Source of the DNA: Streptomyces sp. F001
GTDB taxonomy: Bacteria; Actinomycetota; Actinomycetes; Streptomycetales; Streptomycetaceae
Length of the DNA: 64,000 nt
NCBI RefSeq assembly: GCF_004187715.1
Contig: NZ_QZWF01000003.1
Location: forward strand, 558,001-622,000
Direction of reading: 5' to 3'
A program made the translations under genes and the position numbers. The notes beneath the pieces are model-generated. The model had not been told where the DNA came from and searched no databases. It saw nothing but the letters and a program-made list of their open reading frames with translations. Below are positions 1 to 9,698 of the stretch, piece by piece. The first letter of the stretch is position 1. Every line of letters starts with the position of its first letter.

Positions 1-80
1 GGGACCGCGAGCGTGACGGCGACGGAGTCGTCGGTGAGCCGGTCGACCGCGGTCACCGGGAGTGTGTGGAAGCGGGCCAT
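1..80 (-). CDS. paaE: Phenylacetyl-CoA epoxidase reductase subunit PaaE, N-terminal fragment
   Basis: Only the first 26 or so codons lie in the window; the gene continues beyond base 1. From the ATG at 80 the product begins MARFHTLPVTAVDRLTDD, like the first strand of the FAD/NAD(P)-binding reductase module of PaaE (PaaK), which passes NADPH electrons to the di-iron epoxidase. The ATG shares its A with the TGA of paaD (TGATG), so translation is probably coupled. Being the fifth gene of a paaABCDE order is the main support. The [2Fe-2S] domain expected at the C-terminus is outside the window. Confidence 0.8.
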   Translation of the reverse strand, partial: MARFHTLPVTAVDRLTDDSVAVTLAV

Positions 81-610
81 CACAACTCCTTGAAGTGGTC
101 GAACGGTTCACGGCAGGCCAGACAGCGCCGCAGCGCCTTGCACGCTGTGGAGGAGAAACGGCTGAGCAGCTCGGTGTCGGCGGATCCGCAGTGCGGGCAG
201 CGGACGGGCTCCGTCTCCTCGGTGAGCGTGCGCGTCGGCCCCAACTCCAGCGCCACCGGCCCGGAATCCCGCCGCACGCGCGGCGGCGCGATCCCGAACT
301 CCCTGAGTTTGCGGCGCCCTTCGGGAGTGATGTCGTCCGTGGACCAGGCCGGTGTGAGCACCGTGCGGACGGTCACGTCCCGTATGCCGTGCTCGTGCAG
401 CGCCCGTTCTATGTCCACGCTCATCGCCTCGAGGGCGGGGCAGCCGGTGTACGTCGGGGTCAGCTCGACCTCGACCGCGTCTGCGTCGCGCAGGTGCACC
501 GCGCGCAGTACGCCCAGTTCCTGCAGGGTGAGCACGGGCAGCTCGGGGTCGGGCACCGAGCCCGCCACCCGCAGCAGCTCCGCCTCCAGAGTCGTCGTAC
601 CGGTCACCAT
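80..610 (-). CDS. paaD: Phenylacetate-CoA oxygenase assembly subunit PaaD
   Basis: A 176-residue PaaD (PaaJ)-type protein of the MIP18/SufT-like DUF59 family, needed to mature the phenylacetyl-CoA epoxidase, probably by Fe-S or di-iron insertion. The DUF59 part covers about residues 10-100, with TYTGCPALEAM around the conserved Cys. The C-terminus has a likely zinc or Fe-S binding cluster of Cys pairs (CPHCG near 138, CLACREPF near 163). The ATG at 610 overlaps the paaC stop (ATGGTGA); a GTG one codon later is an alternative start. It is the fourth gene of the paaABCDE operon. Confidence 0.92.
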   Translation of the reverse strand: MVTGTTTLEAELLRVAGSVPDPELPVLTLQELGVLRAVHLRDADAVEVELTPTYTGCPALEAMSVDIERALHEHGIRDVTVRTVLTPAWSTDDITPEGRRKLREFGIAPPRVRRDSGPVALELGPTRTLTEETEPVRCPHCGSADTELLSRFSSTACKALRRCLACREPFDHFKEL

Positions 611-1323
611 GTCGCCCCCGGGTGGCTGCGGTGCAGATGCTGCATCTCGGCGAGCATGCGCCCGAACGGCTCGGTGTGCAGGCCCTGCCGGCCGGCGCCT
701 GCCGTCCAGGCCCCGGACTGCGGTCCCTCGGGGAGCGTGAGGGTCGCGCGGCGCAGGACGTCTCCGACCGACTCCAGCCAGTCCGCCCGCAACTTCTCCC
801 CCTCGACGTCCAGGCCTTCCACCGGCTGGAACATCTCGCCGGTGTACCGCCACAGCGCCGCGCACGCCCGCTGCATCCGCTCATGGCTCACCTCAGTGCC
901 GTCGCCGAGGCGCACGGTCCACTGCTCGGCGTGGTCGCGGTGGTAGGCGACCTCTTTGACGGCCTTCGCGGCGAGGGGGGCGAAAGGGCCGTCTCCGGCG
1001 GCCAGCCGGGCGTACAGCAGGTGCTGGTAGGTGGAGAAGAACAGCTGGCGGGCGATGGTGTGGGCGAAGTCGCCGTTCGGCTGTTCCACCAGCTGGAGGT
1101 TGCGGAAGGCGCGCTCCTCGCGCAGGTACGCCAGCTCGTCCTCGTCGCCGGCCAGGGAGAGCAGCACACGGGCCTGGCCGAGCAGGTCCAGCGCGATGTT
1201 GGCCAGGGCGACTTCCTCCTCCAGCACGGGGGCGCGGCCGGCCCACTCGCCCAGGCGGTGGGAGAGCACCAGCGCGTCGTCGCCCAGAGCGAGGGCGGCG
1301 GTGGTGGGGACGGTGGTCGTCAC
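604..1323 (-). CDS. paaC: Phenylacetyl-CoA epoxidase structural subunit PaaC
   Basis: A 239-residue ferritin-like subunit that forms the PaaA-PaaC core of the 1,2-phenylacetyl-CoA epoxidase. PaaC has the four-helix fold but not the full di-iron site, and is regarded as the structural partner of PaaA. Recognisable stretches are LALANIALDLLGQAR-like (here VALANIALDLLGQAR), GDFAHTIARQLFFSTYQ and AYHRDHAEQWTVRLGDGT. The GTG start at 1323 overlaps the paaB stop as GTGA. An upstream extension in the same frame runs into paaB and is not credible. Length is normal for the family (about 240-260). Confidence 0.93.
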   Translation of the reverse strand: MTTTVPTTAALALGDDALVLSHRLGEWAGRAPVLEEEVALANIALDLLGQARVLLSLAGDEDELAYLREERAFRNLQLVEQPNGDFAHTIARQLFFSTYQHLLYARLAAGDGPFAPLAAKAVKEVAYHRDHAEQWTVRLGDGTEVSHERMQRACAALWRYTGEMFQPVEGLDVEGEKLRADWLESVGDVLRRATLTLPEGPQSGAWTAGAGRQGLHTEPFGRMLAEMQHLHRSHPGATW

Positions 1324-1603
1324 AGGTGCTTCACCCCCTCCGGGATCTCGTAGAACGTCGGGTGCCGGTAGGGCTTGTCGGCCGACGGTTCGAAGAAGGG
1401 GTCCTTCTCGTCGGGCGAGGACGCCGTGATGGCGGACGAGGGGACGACCCAGATCGAGACGCCCTCGCCGCGCCGGGTGTACAGGTCGCGCGCGTTGCGC
1501 AGGGCGAACTCCGCGTCCGGGGCGTGCAGGCTGCCGGCATGGGTGTGGGACAGGCCGCGGCGTGAGCGCACGAAGACCTCCCACAGCGGCCAGTCGGTGT
1601 TCG

Positions 1604-1607
<4 letters not shown>
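1320..1607 (-). CDS. paaB: Phenylacetyl-CoA epoxidase subunit PaaB
   Basis: A 95-residue protein matching PaaB, the small subunit that bridges PaaAC heterodimers of the phenylacetyl-CoA epoxidase complex. The typical features are [20 protein letters not shown] at the N-terminus, [21 protein letters not shown] in the middle and [16 protein letters not shown] near the end. The ATG at 1607 overlaps the paaA stop as ATGA, and the TGA overlaps the paaC GTG, so the gene is translationally locked between its neighbours. Confidence 0.95.
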
Positions 1608-2629
<1,022 letters not shown>

Positions 2630-2670
2630 GAGGCCCCCTCGACCTTGGGCTCTGCCCGGAGCTACTCCCG

Positions 2671-2684
2671 ACCGATCGTTCGGT
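2671..2684. promoter_or_regulatory. Putative PaaR (TetR-type) operator upstream of paaA
   Basis: ACCGATCGTTCGGT fits the ACCG-N2-CG-N2-CGGT core reported for the TetR-type PaaR repressor of actinobacterial phenylacetate genes. Related 14-mers occur at 7521-7534 and 10301-10314. The local TetR gene at 9105-9695 is the best candidate binder. Minus-strand TTGACA at 2725-2720 could be the -35 box of the paaA promoter, which would put the operator downstream of the -10 region; that placement is inference. Confidence 0.65.
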
Positions 2685-2844
2685 TCGTGCGATTCCATGG
2701 TCGGTCGAGCGCCGTAAGGTGTCAACCGCTGTGGATAACCTGCGGACGGCCGAGGGAACGGGCTGTGCCGGGCGGGTCGGCCTGAGTACCGTTCGCGTGC
2801 AAGGGGGCTGCCGGGCGGCGGAGACGGACAGGGATCGGGGCGGA

Positions 2845-3597
2845 ATGGACGCGCATCGCGCGAAGGACGCGTACGGCGGAGCTGCGAGCGTTCCGCACGG
2901 GCCGGCTGAACAGGACGGACCCGACGTGGTGAGTGCGCCGCAGGAGCTCCGCACCGGCGTCGCCGCCCTCTCGCTCCGCTACCGGATCGGGGTCGCGCTC
3001 GCCCTCGCGGTCGTCGCGGTCGCTGTCTGTGTTCACATCGGGATGGTCTTCCTGCACGTCGCGCCGTCGAACACGGTCACCAAGAAGCACGGCGAGGCGA
3101 TCGACGAGTGGATCTACCCGGAGTTCGAGCAGAACTGGAAGCTGTTCGCCCCGAACCCGCTCCAGCAGAACATCGCCGTGCAGGTGCGCGCCGAGATCCA
3201 CACGGCGGGCGGCGAGATACGTACCACCGGCTGGTACGACCTGTCCGCGCAGGACGGCCGGGCCATCGACGGCAACCTGCTGCCCAGCCACACCCAGCAG
3301 AACGAACTGCGCCGCGCCTGGGACTTCTACGTCTCCACGCACGACGGCGACAACCGCCCCTCCGGCCTGCGCGGCGCGCTGAGCGAGACCTATCTGCGCC
3401 ACATCGTGGTGCTACGCCTGGACCGTGCGGACGCGGCCGGGCCCGGTGATGTCGTCGAGCGGGTGCAGGTCTGCTCGCAGACCACCAACGTCCGCCCGCC
3501 CGACTGGAGCGAGGAGCAGATATCCCTCAAGCCGACGTACCGGGTGCTGCCCTGGTGGTCGGTGCCGCAGAACGAGGCCGAGGGAGATGTCCGGTGA
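2845..3597 (+). CDS. DUF5819 family membrane protein
   Basis: A 250-residue protein of the uncharacterised actinobacterial DUF5819 family. After a hydrophilic N-terminus of about 45 residues there is one transmembrane helix ([20 protein letters not shown], about 45-66), then a probably extracytoplasmic domain with the family hallmark [16 protein letters not shown] and a WYDLSAQDG segment. The ATG at 2845 is the most plausible start; earlier in-frame starts overlap the paaA promoter. It ends GTGA-overlapped with the HTTM gene, so the two proteins are probably made together and may form one complex. The biochemical role is unknown. Confidence 0.8.
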   Translation: MDAHRAKDAYGGAASVPHGPAEQDGPDVVSAPQELRTGVAALSLRYRIGVALALAVVAVAVCVHIGMVFLHVAPSNTVTKKHGEAIDEWIYPEFEQNWKLFAPNPLQQNIAVQVRAEIHTAGGEIRTTGWYDLSAQDGRAIDGNLLPSHTQQNELRRAWDFYVSTHDGDNRPSGLRGALSETYLRHIVVLRLDRADAAGPGDVVERVQVCSQTTNVRPPDWSEEQISLKPTYRVLPWWSVPQNEAEGDVR

Positions 3598-4823
3598 GCC
3601 GTCTCGCCCTGGCCGTCTCCCGCGGGATCGGCCGCGTCACCGAGTCCGCCCTCGGCCCGTACCAGACCGCGGTGATCCGCATCGGATTCGCCGCGACCTG
3701 GCTGCTGTTCCTGTTGCGCGAGTTTCCCCATCGGCAGGAGCTGTACGGCCCCGACGGCCCGTGGGGCTGGGACCTCGCCGAGCAGTTGATCGGGGCCAAC
3801 GGCGCGTTCACCGCCCTGATGTGGTCCGACGGGCAGTTCTGGTTCGAGGCCGTCTACGTGCTCGCCGCTCTGTCGAGCCTGCTGCTGATCGTGGGCTGGC
3901 GCACCCGCACCATGTCCGTGCTGTTCATGGTCGGCGTGCTCTCGCTGCAGAACCGCAGCGTCTTCATGGGGGACGGCGGCGACAACGTCCTGCACCTGAT
4001 GTGCATCTACTTGGTGTTCACGCGGTGCGGCCAGGTGTGGTCGCTGGACGCGCGGCGTGCCCGGCTCGCGCGGGCGGCACGCGCGCGTGGCGAGCGGGTC
4101 ACCGACCGGACCGGCCCGGTGCTGTGGGGCGTGCTCGGTCTGGCGCTGTTCGCGGTGACCGTGGTGGGGCGGCTGGACGGCGACTGGTTCGTACCGGCGC
4201 TGCTGTGGGCCGTGTGGGTGGCGCAGGCCCTGTGGTGGATCGTCGGGCGCCTTGCGCGGACGGCTCAGCCCCGGATCATGCTCGACGTGATCGGCAACAT
4301 CCTGCACAACGGTGCCCTGTTGGTGATCATGACCGAGGCCTGTCTGATCTACGCCACGGCCGGCTGGTACAAGATCCAGGGCTCGCGCTGGCAGGACGGC
4401 ACCGCGGTCTACTACCCCCTCCACCTCGACTACTTCTCGCCCTGGCCCGCGCTCGCCGATCTGCTGTCGGCCAGCGGCACCTTGGTCATGCTCGTGACGT
4501 ACGGGACGGTGATCGTGCAGGTCGCCTTCCCGTTCACGCTGTTCCACCGGCGGGTCAAGAACGTCCTCCTGGCCATCATGATCACCGAGCATGCGGTGAT
4601 CGCCGTGGTCCTCGGGCTGCCGTTCTTCTCACTGGCGATGATCGCGGCGGACGCGGTCTTCCTGCCGACGCCGTTCCTGCGCCGGCTCGGCGACGGTGCC
4701 GCACGCGCGCGTGCTCGCCTGTTCCCGCGCGCAGGCGGAACGGTGCCCGCTCAGCGGGACATGGACGACGCCCCCGAGCACACCGGGAAACCCGAGCAGA
4801 CCCACGTAGGCTTCAGGGCATGA
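3594..4823 (+). CDS. HTTM (vitamin K-dependent gamma-carboxylase-like) membrane protein
   Basis: A 409-residue polytopic membrane protein with an HTTM domain, the membrane module shared with vertebrate vitamin K-dependent gamma-carboxylase and bacterial SdpB. Several hydrophobic helices are visible (IGFAATWLLFLLREF, VYVLAALSSLLLIVGW, MLVTYGTVIVQVAFPFTLF, VIAVVLGLPFFSLAMIA). HTTM-type polar motifs include QNRSVFMGDGGDNVLHL and ATAGWYKIQGSRWQDGT with YYPLHLDYFSPWP. The GTG start overlaps the DUF5819 stop as GTGA and the stop overlaps the next ATG, so this is the middle gene of a coupled three-gene operon. Substrate unknown; a membrane-bound modification or redox role is only a guess. Confidence 0.85.
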   Translation: MSRLALAVSRGIGRVTESALGPYQTAVIRIGFAATWLLFLLREFPHRQELYGPDGPWGWDLAEQLIGANGAFTALMWSDGQFWFEAVYVLAALSSLLLIVGWRTRTMSVLFMVGVLSLQNRSVFMGDGGDNVLHLMCIYLVFTRCGQVWSLDARRARLARAARARGERVTDRTGPVLWGVLGLALFAVTVVGRLDGDWFVPALLWAVWVAQALWWIVGRLARTAQPRIMLDVIGNILHNGALLVIMTEACLIYATAGWYKIQGSRWQDGTAVYYPLHLDYFSPWPALADLLSASGTLVMLVTYGTVIVQVAFPFTLFHRRVKNVLLAIMITEHAVIAVVLGLPFFSLAMIAADAVFLPTPFLRRLGDGAARARARLFPRAGGTVPAQRDMDDAPEHTGKPEQTHVGFRA

Positions 4824-5743
4824 CGGAGTCCGCGAGCCACGGCACGAACGGCTCGGCGAGCCGTGGCGCGACTGGCCCCGCGAAACACCACGCGACCGGA
4901 TCGGCCGGCCGCGGCCCGACCGGCGCCGTGAACCAAGCTCCGCCCGGTCCGGCAAGCCTGGGTGCCGCCGGTCCCGCACATCGGCAGGCCGTCGACCCCG
5001 TCGGCGTCTGGCGGCGGCTCGTCGGCGGCTCTGTGCTGCTCGACGGTTTCCACGCGCTCAAGCACGCCGTGCGTTTCGGGGCCGAGGTGCCCCTCGCGGT
5101 CACCGTCGACCGGGCGGCCGCGCTTGCACTCGCCGACGAGCTGGCTCCGGACGTACGGGAGACGCTGGACGTGCTGCTCACGCAGGTCACGGAGTCGACG
5201 TACACGTCCCTCGTGCCGCGCCCCCATCCCACGGCCGTGGCCGCCCTGGCTGTACGGCCGTCCCGCGAGGCCAACCTGCGGACGCTGGCCCGCACGCCCC
5301 GCAGCGCGCCCGTCGTCGTACTCGACCAGCCGCGCAACCTGGGCAACGCCGGCGCGGTCATCCGGCTGGCCGCCGGCTTCGGGGCGACCGGCGTGGTCAC
5401 GACCGGCACGCTCGACCCCTGGCATCCCACGGTGGTACGCGGCGGAGCCGGGCTGCACTTCGCCACCGCGGTGGAGCGGCTGGCCGTCGACGAGCTCCCG
5501 TCGGGGCCGGTGTTCGCCCTCGACCCGGAGGGCGAGGACATCCGGGGCCTGAAGCTGCCGGACGACGCGCTGCTCGCCTTCGGCTCGGAGCGCAGCGGCC
5601 TGTCCACGGACCTGCGCGCGCGGGCCGACCATCTGGTGGCGCTGCCGATGCGCCCCCAGGTCTCCAGCTACAACCTCGCGACCAGCGTGGCCATGACGCT
5701 GTACCACTGGAGCGCCACCGGGGGCGCACCGATCAAGGCCTAG
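4820..5743 (+). CDS. TrmH/SpoU family RNA 2'-O-methyltransferase
   Basis: A 307-residue SPOUT-class methyltransferase that uses S-adenosylmethionine to methylate ribose 2'-OH in tRNA or rRNA. The three SpoU motifs are NLGNAGAVIRLA (about 174-185), LLAFGSERSGLS (about 252) and LPMRPQVSSYNLATSVAM (about 278), giving the trefoil knot and cofactor site. The first 55 residues are a low-complexity Gly/Ala/Thr-rich extension absent from most relatives. The ATG overlaps the HTTM stop (ATGA). The TAG stop interlocks with the convergent paaN stop in CTAG at 5740-5743. The RNA target cannot be deduced. Confidence 0.88.
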   Translation: MTESASHGTNGSASRGATGPAKHHATGSAGRGPTGAVNQAPPGPASLGAAGPAHRQAVDPVGVWRRLVGGSVLLDGFHALKHAVRFGAEVPLAVTVDRAAALALADELAPDVRETLDVLLTQVTESTYTSLVPRPHPTAVAALAVRPSREANLRTLARTPRSAPVVVLDQPRNLGNAGAVIRLAAGFGATGVVTTGTLDPWHPTVVRGGAGLHFATAVERLAVDELPSGPVFALDPEGEDIRGLKLPDDALLAFGSERSGLSTDLRARADHLVALPMRPQVSSYNLATSVAMTLYHWSATGGAPIKA

Positions 5744-7431
5744 GCCTCGCGCCGCACCTCCACCATCCGGAACCGGTTCGCCACGAACGCGCCGTCGGTG
5801 AGGGCCGCGTTGGCCGCCGGGTTGCCGCCCGAGCCGTGGAAGTCGGAGAACGCGGCCGTCTGGTTGACGTACACCCCGCCGGTGAGGTTCAGGGACAGCT
5901 GCGCGGCCTCCTCCAGGCAGGCCTCCTCGACCGCACGCTCGACCTCCTCGTCGGTCGTGTACGCGCCCACCGTCATCGCGCCCTTCTCCCTGACGGTCCG
6001 CCGCAGCAGCTCCACCGCGTCGGCCGCGGAGTCGACGGCGACGGCGAAGGAGACGGGCCCGAAGCACTCGCTCATGTACGCGGCCTCGTCGTCCGGCTTG
6101 GCGCCGTCCAGCTTCACGATCACAGGCGTACGGACCACCGCGCCCGGGAACTCCGGGTTGACGACCTCCCGCGAGGCGAGAGCGACCTCGCCGAGGCCGG
6201 CCGCGGCCTCGAGGCGGGCCTTGACGTCCGGGTTGACGATGGCGCCGAGCAGGGCGTTCGCGCGCGCGTCGTCACCGAGGAGCCCGTCGACCCCCTTCGC
6301 CAGGTCGGCGACCACCTCGTCGAAGGACCGGGGGCCCTGGTCGGTGCGGATGCCGTCCCGGGGGACGAGGAGGTTCTGCGGCGTGGTGCACATCTGGCCG
6401 CTGTACAGGGACAGGGAGAACGCCAGGTTGGCGAGCATGCCCTTGTAGTCGTCGGTGGACTCCACGACCACCGTGTTGACACCGGCCTTCTCCGTGAAGA
6501 CCTGCGCCTGGCGGGCGTTGGCCTCCAGCCAGTCGCCGAACGCCGTCGAACCGGTGTAGTCGATGATCCGGATCTCGGGGCGGGTGGCGAGCGTCTTGGC
6601 GATGCCCTCGCCGGGCCGCTCGGCGGCCAGTGCGACCAGGTTCGCATCGAAGCCCGCTTCGGCGAGCACCTGGCGCGCGACCTGCACGGTCAGCGCCAGC
6701 GGCAGCACCGCGCGCGGATGGGGCTTGACCAGGACGGCATTTCCGGTGGCGAGGGAGGCGAACAGGCCCGGGTAGCCGTTCCACGTCGGGAAGGTGTTGC
6801 AGCCGATGACCAGCGCGATCCCGCGCGGCACCGGCGTGAACCGCTTGGTCAGCGCGAGCGGCTCCCGCTTGCCCTGGGGCTTGGTCCACTCCGCGGTGTC
6901 GGGCGTGCGGACCTGCTCCACGTACGCGTACGCCACCGCCTCCAGGCCGCGGTCCTGCGCGTGCGGGCCGCCCGCCTGGAACGCCATCATGAAGGCCTGG
7001 CCGCTGGTGTGCATCACCGCGTGCGCGAACTCGTGCGTCCGGTCGCTGATCCGCTTGAGGATCTCCAGACACACCATCGCCCGGATCTCCGCGCCCGCGT
7101 CGCGCCACGAGCGCTGTCCGGCCTTCATGGCGGGCAGCAGGACGTCGAGGTCCGCGTGCGGGTAGGTGACGCCCAGCTCGATGCCGTACGGCGAGATCTC
7201 GCCGCCCGTCCAGTCGTCCGTGCCGGGCTGGCCGAGGTCTAGGCGGGTTCCCAGGAGGGCGTCGAAGGCGGCCTTGCCCGCTGCCGCGTCCAGGCTGCCG
7301 TTCTCCCCGTAGGCCTTGGGGTGTTCGGGGTGCGGGGACCAGTACGCGCGCGTGCGGATCGCTTCCAGCGCCTGGTCGAGGGTGGGCCGGTGCTGGGCGA
7401 TCAGCTCGTGGGCGGTGAGTGCGGCGGCCAT
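5740..7431 (-). CDS. paaN: Phenylacetic acid degradation aldehyde dehydrogenase-like protein PaaN
   Basis: A 563-residue member of the actinobacterial PaaN branch of the aldehyde dehydrogenase superfamily, thought to oxidise the ring-cleavage semialdehyde of the phenylacetate pathway, without the hydratase domain of PaaZ. NAD-fold signatures include LVIGCNTFPTWNGYPGLFAS, DYTGSTAFGDWLE and VFTEKAGVNTVVV. The nucleophile region is SLYSGQMCTTPQNLLV with the catalytic Cys. The C-terminal part has SDFHGSGGNPAA. The ATG at 7431 has AAGGAG about 11 bases upstream; a start at 7473 would add 14 unconserved residues. The divergent gene paaH shares the intergenic operator at 7521-7534. Confidence 0.92.
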   Translation of the reverse strand: MAAALTAHELIAQHRPTLDQALEAIRTRAYWSPHPEHPKAYGENGSLDAAAGKAAFDALLGTRLDLGQPGTDDWTGGEISPYGIELGVTYPHADLDVLLPAMKAGQRSWRDAGAEIRAMVCLEILKRISDRTHEFAHAVMHTSGQAFMMAFQAGGPHAQDRGLEAVAYAYVEQVRTPDTAEWTKPQGKREPLALTKRFTPVPRGIALVIGCNTFPTWNGYPGLFASLATGNAVLVKPHPRAVLPLALTVQVARQVLAEAGFDANLVALAAERPGEGIAKTLATRPEIRIIDYTGSTAFGDWLEANARQAQVFTEKAGVNTVVVESTDDYKGMLANLAFSLSLYSGQMCTTPQNLLVPRDGIRTDQGPRSFDEVVADLAKGVDGLLGDDARANALLGAIVNPDVKARLEAAAGLGEVALASREVVNPEFPGAVVRTPVIVKLDGAKPDDEAAYMSECFGPVSFAVAVDSAADAVELLRRTVREKGAMTVGAYTTDEEVERAVEEACLEEAAQLSLNLTGGVYVNQTAAFSDFHGSGGNPAANAALTDGAFVANRFRMVEVRREA

Positions 7432-7520
7432 GCGGGACCAACTCCTTGTCTCAGAACTCTTCGTCGAGCTCATGACCTGGGCAGAGACATGGGCAGAAAC
7501 AGGCAGTCAGAGTTAGAGTA

Positions 7521-7534
7521 ACCGAACGATCGGT
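7521..7534. promoter_or_regulatory. Putative PaaR (TetR-type) operator between paaN and paaH
   Basis: ACCGAACGATCGGT is a near-perfect palindrome fitting ACCG-N2-CG-N2-CGGT. It sits between the divergent paaN (start 7431) and paaH (start 7591), well placed to control both. It is the second of three such sites. A TGTGGAAAACC element follows at 7559-7569. Confidence 0.65.
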
Positions 7535-7590
7535 CGGGACAAGGGGGTCCGCCGCATCTGTGGAAAACCCCGTGCGGGAGGATCGCGCAC

Positions 7591-9108
7591 ATGACAGCAC
7601 TCGACCTCAGCAGCCCCGTGGCCGTCGTCGGCGCCGGCACCATGGGCCAGGGCATCGCCCAGGTGGCGCTGGTCGCGGGCCACTCCGTACGGCTGTACGA
7701 CGCCGTCCCCGGGCGGGCCCGGGAAGCGGCCGATGCGATCGCCGCCCGGCTCGACCGGCTCGTCGAGAAGGACCGGCTCACCGGCGCCGACCGGGACGCC
7801 GCGCGTGCCCGGCTGCTGCCCGCCGAGAGCCTCGCCGAGCTCGCCGACTGCGCGCTGGTCGTCGAGGCCGTTCTGGAGCGGCTGGACGTGAAGCAGGAGC
7901 TGCTGCGCGCGCTGGAGGACGTCGTCGCCGAGGACTGTCTGCTCGCCACCAACACCTCGTCGCTGTCGGTGACCGCCATCGGCGGCGCCCTGCGCTCCCC
8001 GGGCCGCTTCGTGGGCCTGCACTTCTTCAACCCCGCCCCCCTGCTGCCGCTCGTCGAGGTCGTCTCCGGGTTCGCCACCGACGTCACCTCGGCCACGCGC
8101 GCGTACGAGACGGCACGCGCCTGGGGCAAGTCCCCGGTCGCCTGCGCCGACACCCCCGGCTTCATCGTCAACCGCATCGCCCGGCCGTTCTACGCGGAGG
8201 CTTTCGCGGTGTACGAGGCGCAGGGCGCCGACCCCGCCACCATCGACGCAGTCCTGCGCGAGTCGGGCGGCTTCCGGATGGGCGCCTTCGAGCTGACCGA
8301 CCTCATCGGGCAGGACGTCAACGAGTCCGTCACGCACTCCGTGTGGCAGTCCTTCTTCCAGGACGTGCGCTTCACGCCGTCGCTCGCCCAGCGGCGGCTG
8401 GTCGAGTCCGGCCGGCTGGGCCGCAAGAGCGGGCAGGGCTGGTACGACTACCGCGAGGGCGCCGAGCAGTCCGAGCCGCACACCGCGGAGCCGGCCCGGC
8501 CGCCCGCGTACGTCGTCGCCGAGGGCGATCTGGGCCCGGCCTCCGAGCTGCTCGCGCTGATCCGCGAGGCGGGCATCCCGGTCCGGGAGGAGGAAGAGGA
8601 CCACGGCACTCGGCTGGTCCTGCCCGGCGGCGGCCAGCTGGCCCTCGCCGACGGCCAGACCTCCGTGGAGTTCCGGGACGTCGTCTACTTCGACCTCGCG
8701 CTCGACTACCGCAAGGCCACCCGCATCGCCCTGTCCGCCTCCCAGGACAGCGCCCCGCAGACCCTCGCAGAGGCCACCGGCCTGTTCCAGGCGCTCGGCA
8801 AGAAGGTCAGCGTCATCGGCGACGTGCCCGGCATGATCGTCGCCCGCACGGTCGCGCGGATCGTCGATCTGGCGCACGACGCCGTCGCCAAGGGCGTCGC
8901 CACGGAAGAGGACATCGACACCGCCATGCGCCTGGGCGTCAACTACCCCCTCGGCCCCTTCGAATGGAGCCGCCGCCTCGGACGCAACTGGGCGTACGCC
9001 CTCCTCGACGACCTGCACCTGCGCGACCCGTCCGGGCGCTATGCGCCGTCCCTCGCGCTGTACCGCCATGCGTACGCCACCGACAAGCGGGAGGGCAGCA
9101 CCTCATGA
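7591..9108 (+). CDS. paaH: 3-hydroxyacyl-CoA dehydrogenase PaaH
   Basis: A 505-residue NAD-dependent 3-hydroxyacyl-CoA dehydrogenase with two C-terminal domains, the PaaH (PaaC of Pseudomonas) layout. It oxidises 3-hydroxyadipyl-CoA to 3-oxoadipyl-CoA in the lower phenylacetate pathway. The Rossmann motif is VVGAGTMGQGIAQVA (residues 11-25). Catalytic features are NTSSLSVTAI, GLHFFNPAP (catalytic His) and DTPGFIVNRI (Asn). A second, degenerate 3HCDH domain ends with LGVNYPLGPFEW. GGGAGGA precedes the ATG. The stop overlaps the TetR gene (ATGA), so enzyme and regulator are co-expressed. Confidence 0.92.
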   Translation: MTALDLSSPVAVVGAGTMGQGIAQVALVAGHSVRLYDAVPGRAREAADAIAARLDRLVEKDRLTGADRDAARARLLPAESLAELADCALVVEAVLERLDVKQELLRALEDVVAEDCLLATNTSSLSVTAIGGALRSPGRFVGLHFFNPAPLLPLVEVVSGFATDVTSATRAYETARAWGKSPVACADTPGFIVNRIARPFYAEAFAVYEAQGADPATIDAVLRESGGFRMGAFELTDLIGQDVNESVTHSVWQSFFQDVRFTPSLAQRRLVESGRLGRKSGQGWYDYREGAEQSEPHTAEPARPPAYVVAEGDLGPASELLALIREAGIPVREEEEDHGTRLVLPGGGQLALADGQTSVEFRDVVYFDLALDYRKATRIALSASQDSAPQTLAEATGLFQALGKKVSVIGDVPGMIVARTVARIVDLAHDAVAKGVATEEDIDTAMRLGVNYPLGPFEWSRRLGRNWAYALLDDLHLRDPSGRYAPSLALYRHAYATDKREGSTS

Positions 9109-9695
9109 CCACCGCCAAGCGCGACACGTACACGCCGGAGACGCTGCTGTCGGTCGCCGTCCAGGTCTTCAACGAGCGCGGCTACGACGGCACCTCCATG
9201 GAGCACCTGTCCAAGGCGGCCGGCATCTCCAAGTCGTCGATCTACCACCACGTCACGGGCAAGGAGGAGCTGCTGCGCCGGGCCGTGAGCCGGGCGCTGG
9301 ACGGGCTCTTCGGGATCCTCGACGAGGAGCACGCGCGCGTGGGGCGGGCCGCCGGGCGCCTCGAGTACGTCGTACGGCGCATGGTCGAGGTGCTCATAGC
9401 CGAGCTGCCGTACGTGACGCTGCTGCTGCGCGTGCGCGGCAACACGGACACCGAGCGGTGGGCCCTGGAACGGCGTCGCGACTTCGATCACCGGGTCGCC
9501 GAACTGCTGAAGGCGGCCGCCGCGGACGGGGACGTGCGCGGCGACGTGGAGGTGCGGCTCGCCACCCGGCTGGTCTTCGGGATGATCAACTCGATCGTCG
9601 AGTGGTACCGGCCCGACGGCCGGGGCATGAGTGAGCGTGAAGTGGCCGATGCGGTGGTGCGGTTGGTGTTCGGCGGGCTCAGGCAGGACTTCTGA
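9105..9695 (+). CDS. paaR: TetR/AcrR family regulator, probable PaaR
   Basis: A 196-residue TetR-family regulator. The helix-turn-helix is clear at the N-terminus (FNERGYDGTSMEHLSKAAG then ISKSSIYHHVTGKEELL, about residues 18-52), followed by an all-helical ligand domain. It is translationally coupled to paaH by ATGA. By location and by the three 14-bp palindromes with TetR-type symmetry nearby, it probably represses paaABCDE, paaN and paaH-paaR, with phenylacetyl-CoA as inducer as in other actinobacterial PaaR proteins. The site before bkdA suggests a wider regulon. The symbol is inferred from context, not from an alignment. Confidence 0.75.
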   Translation: MTTAKRDTYTPETLLSVAVQVFNERGYDGTSMEHLSKAAGISKSSIYHHVTGKEELLRRAVSRALDGLFGILDEEHARVGRAAGRLEYVVRRMVEVLIAELPYVTLLLRVRGNTDTERWALERRRDFDHRVAELLKAAAADGDVRGDVEVRLATRLVFGMINSIVEWYRPDGRGMSEREVADAVVRLVFGGLRQDF

Positions 9696-9698
9696 CGT

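Noticed and set aside
5836..7242. Long open frame opposite paaN
   Set aside because: It is antisense to a clear aldehyde dehydrogenase and is low-complexity; high GC makes such frames common.
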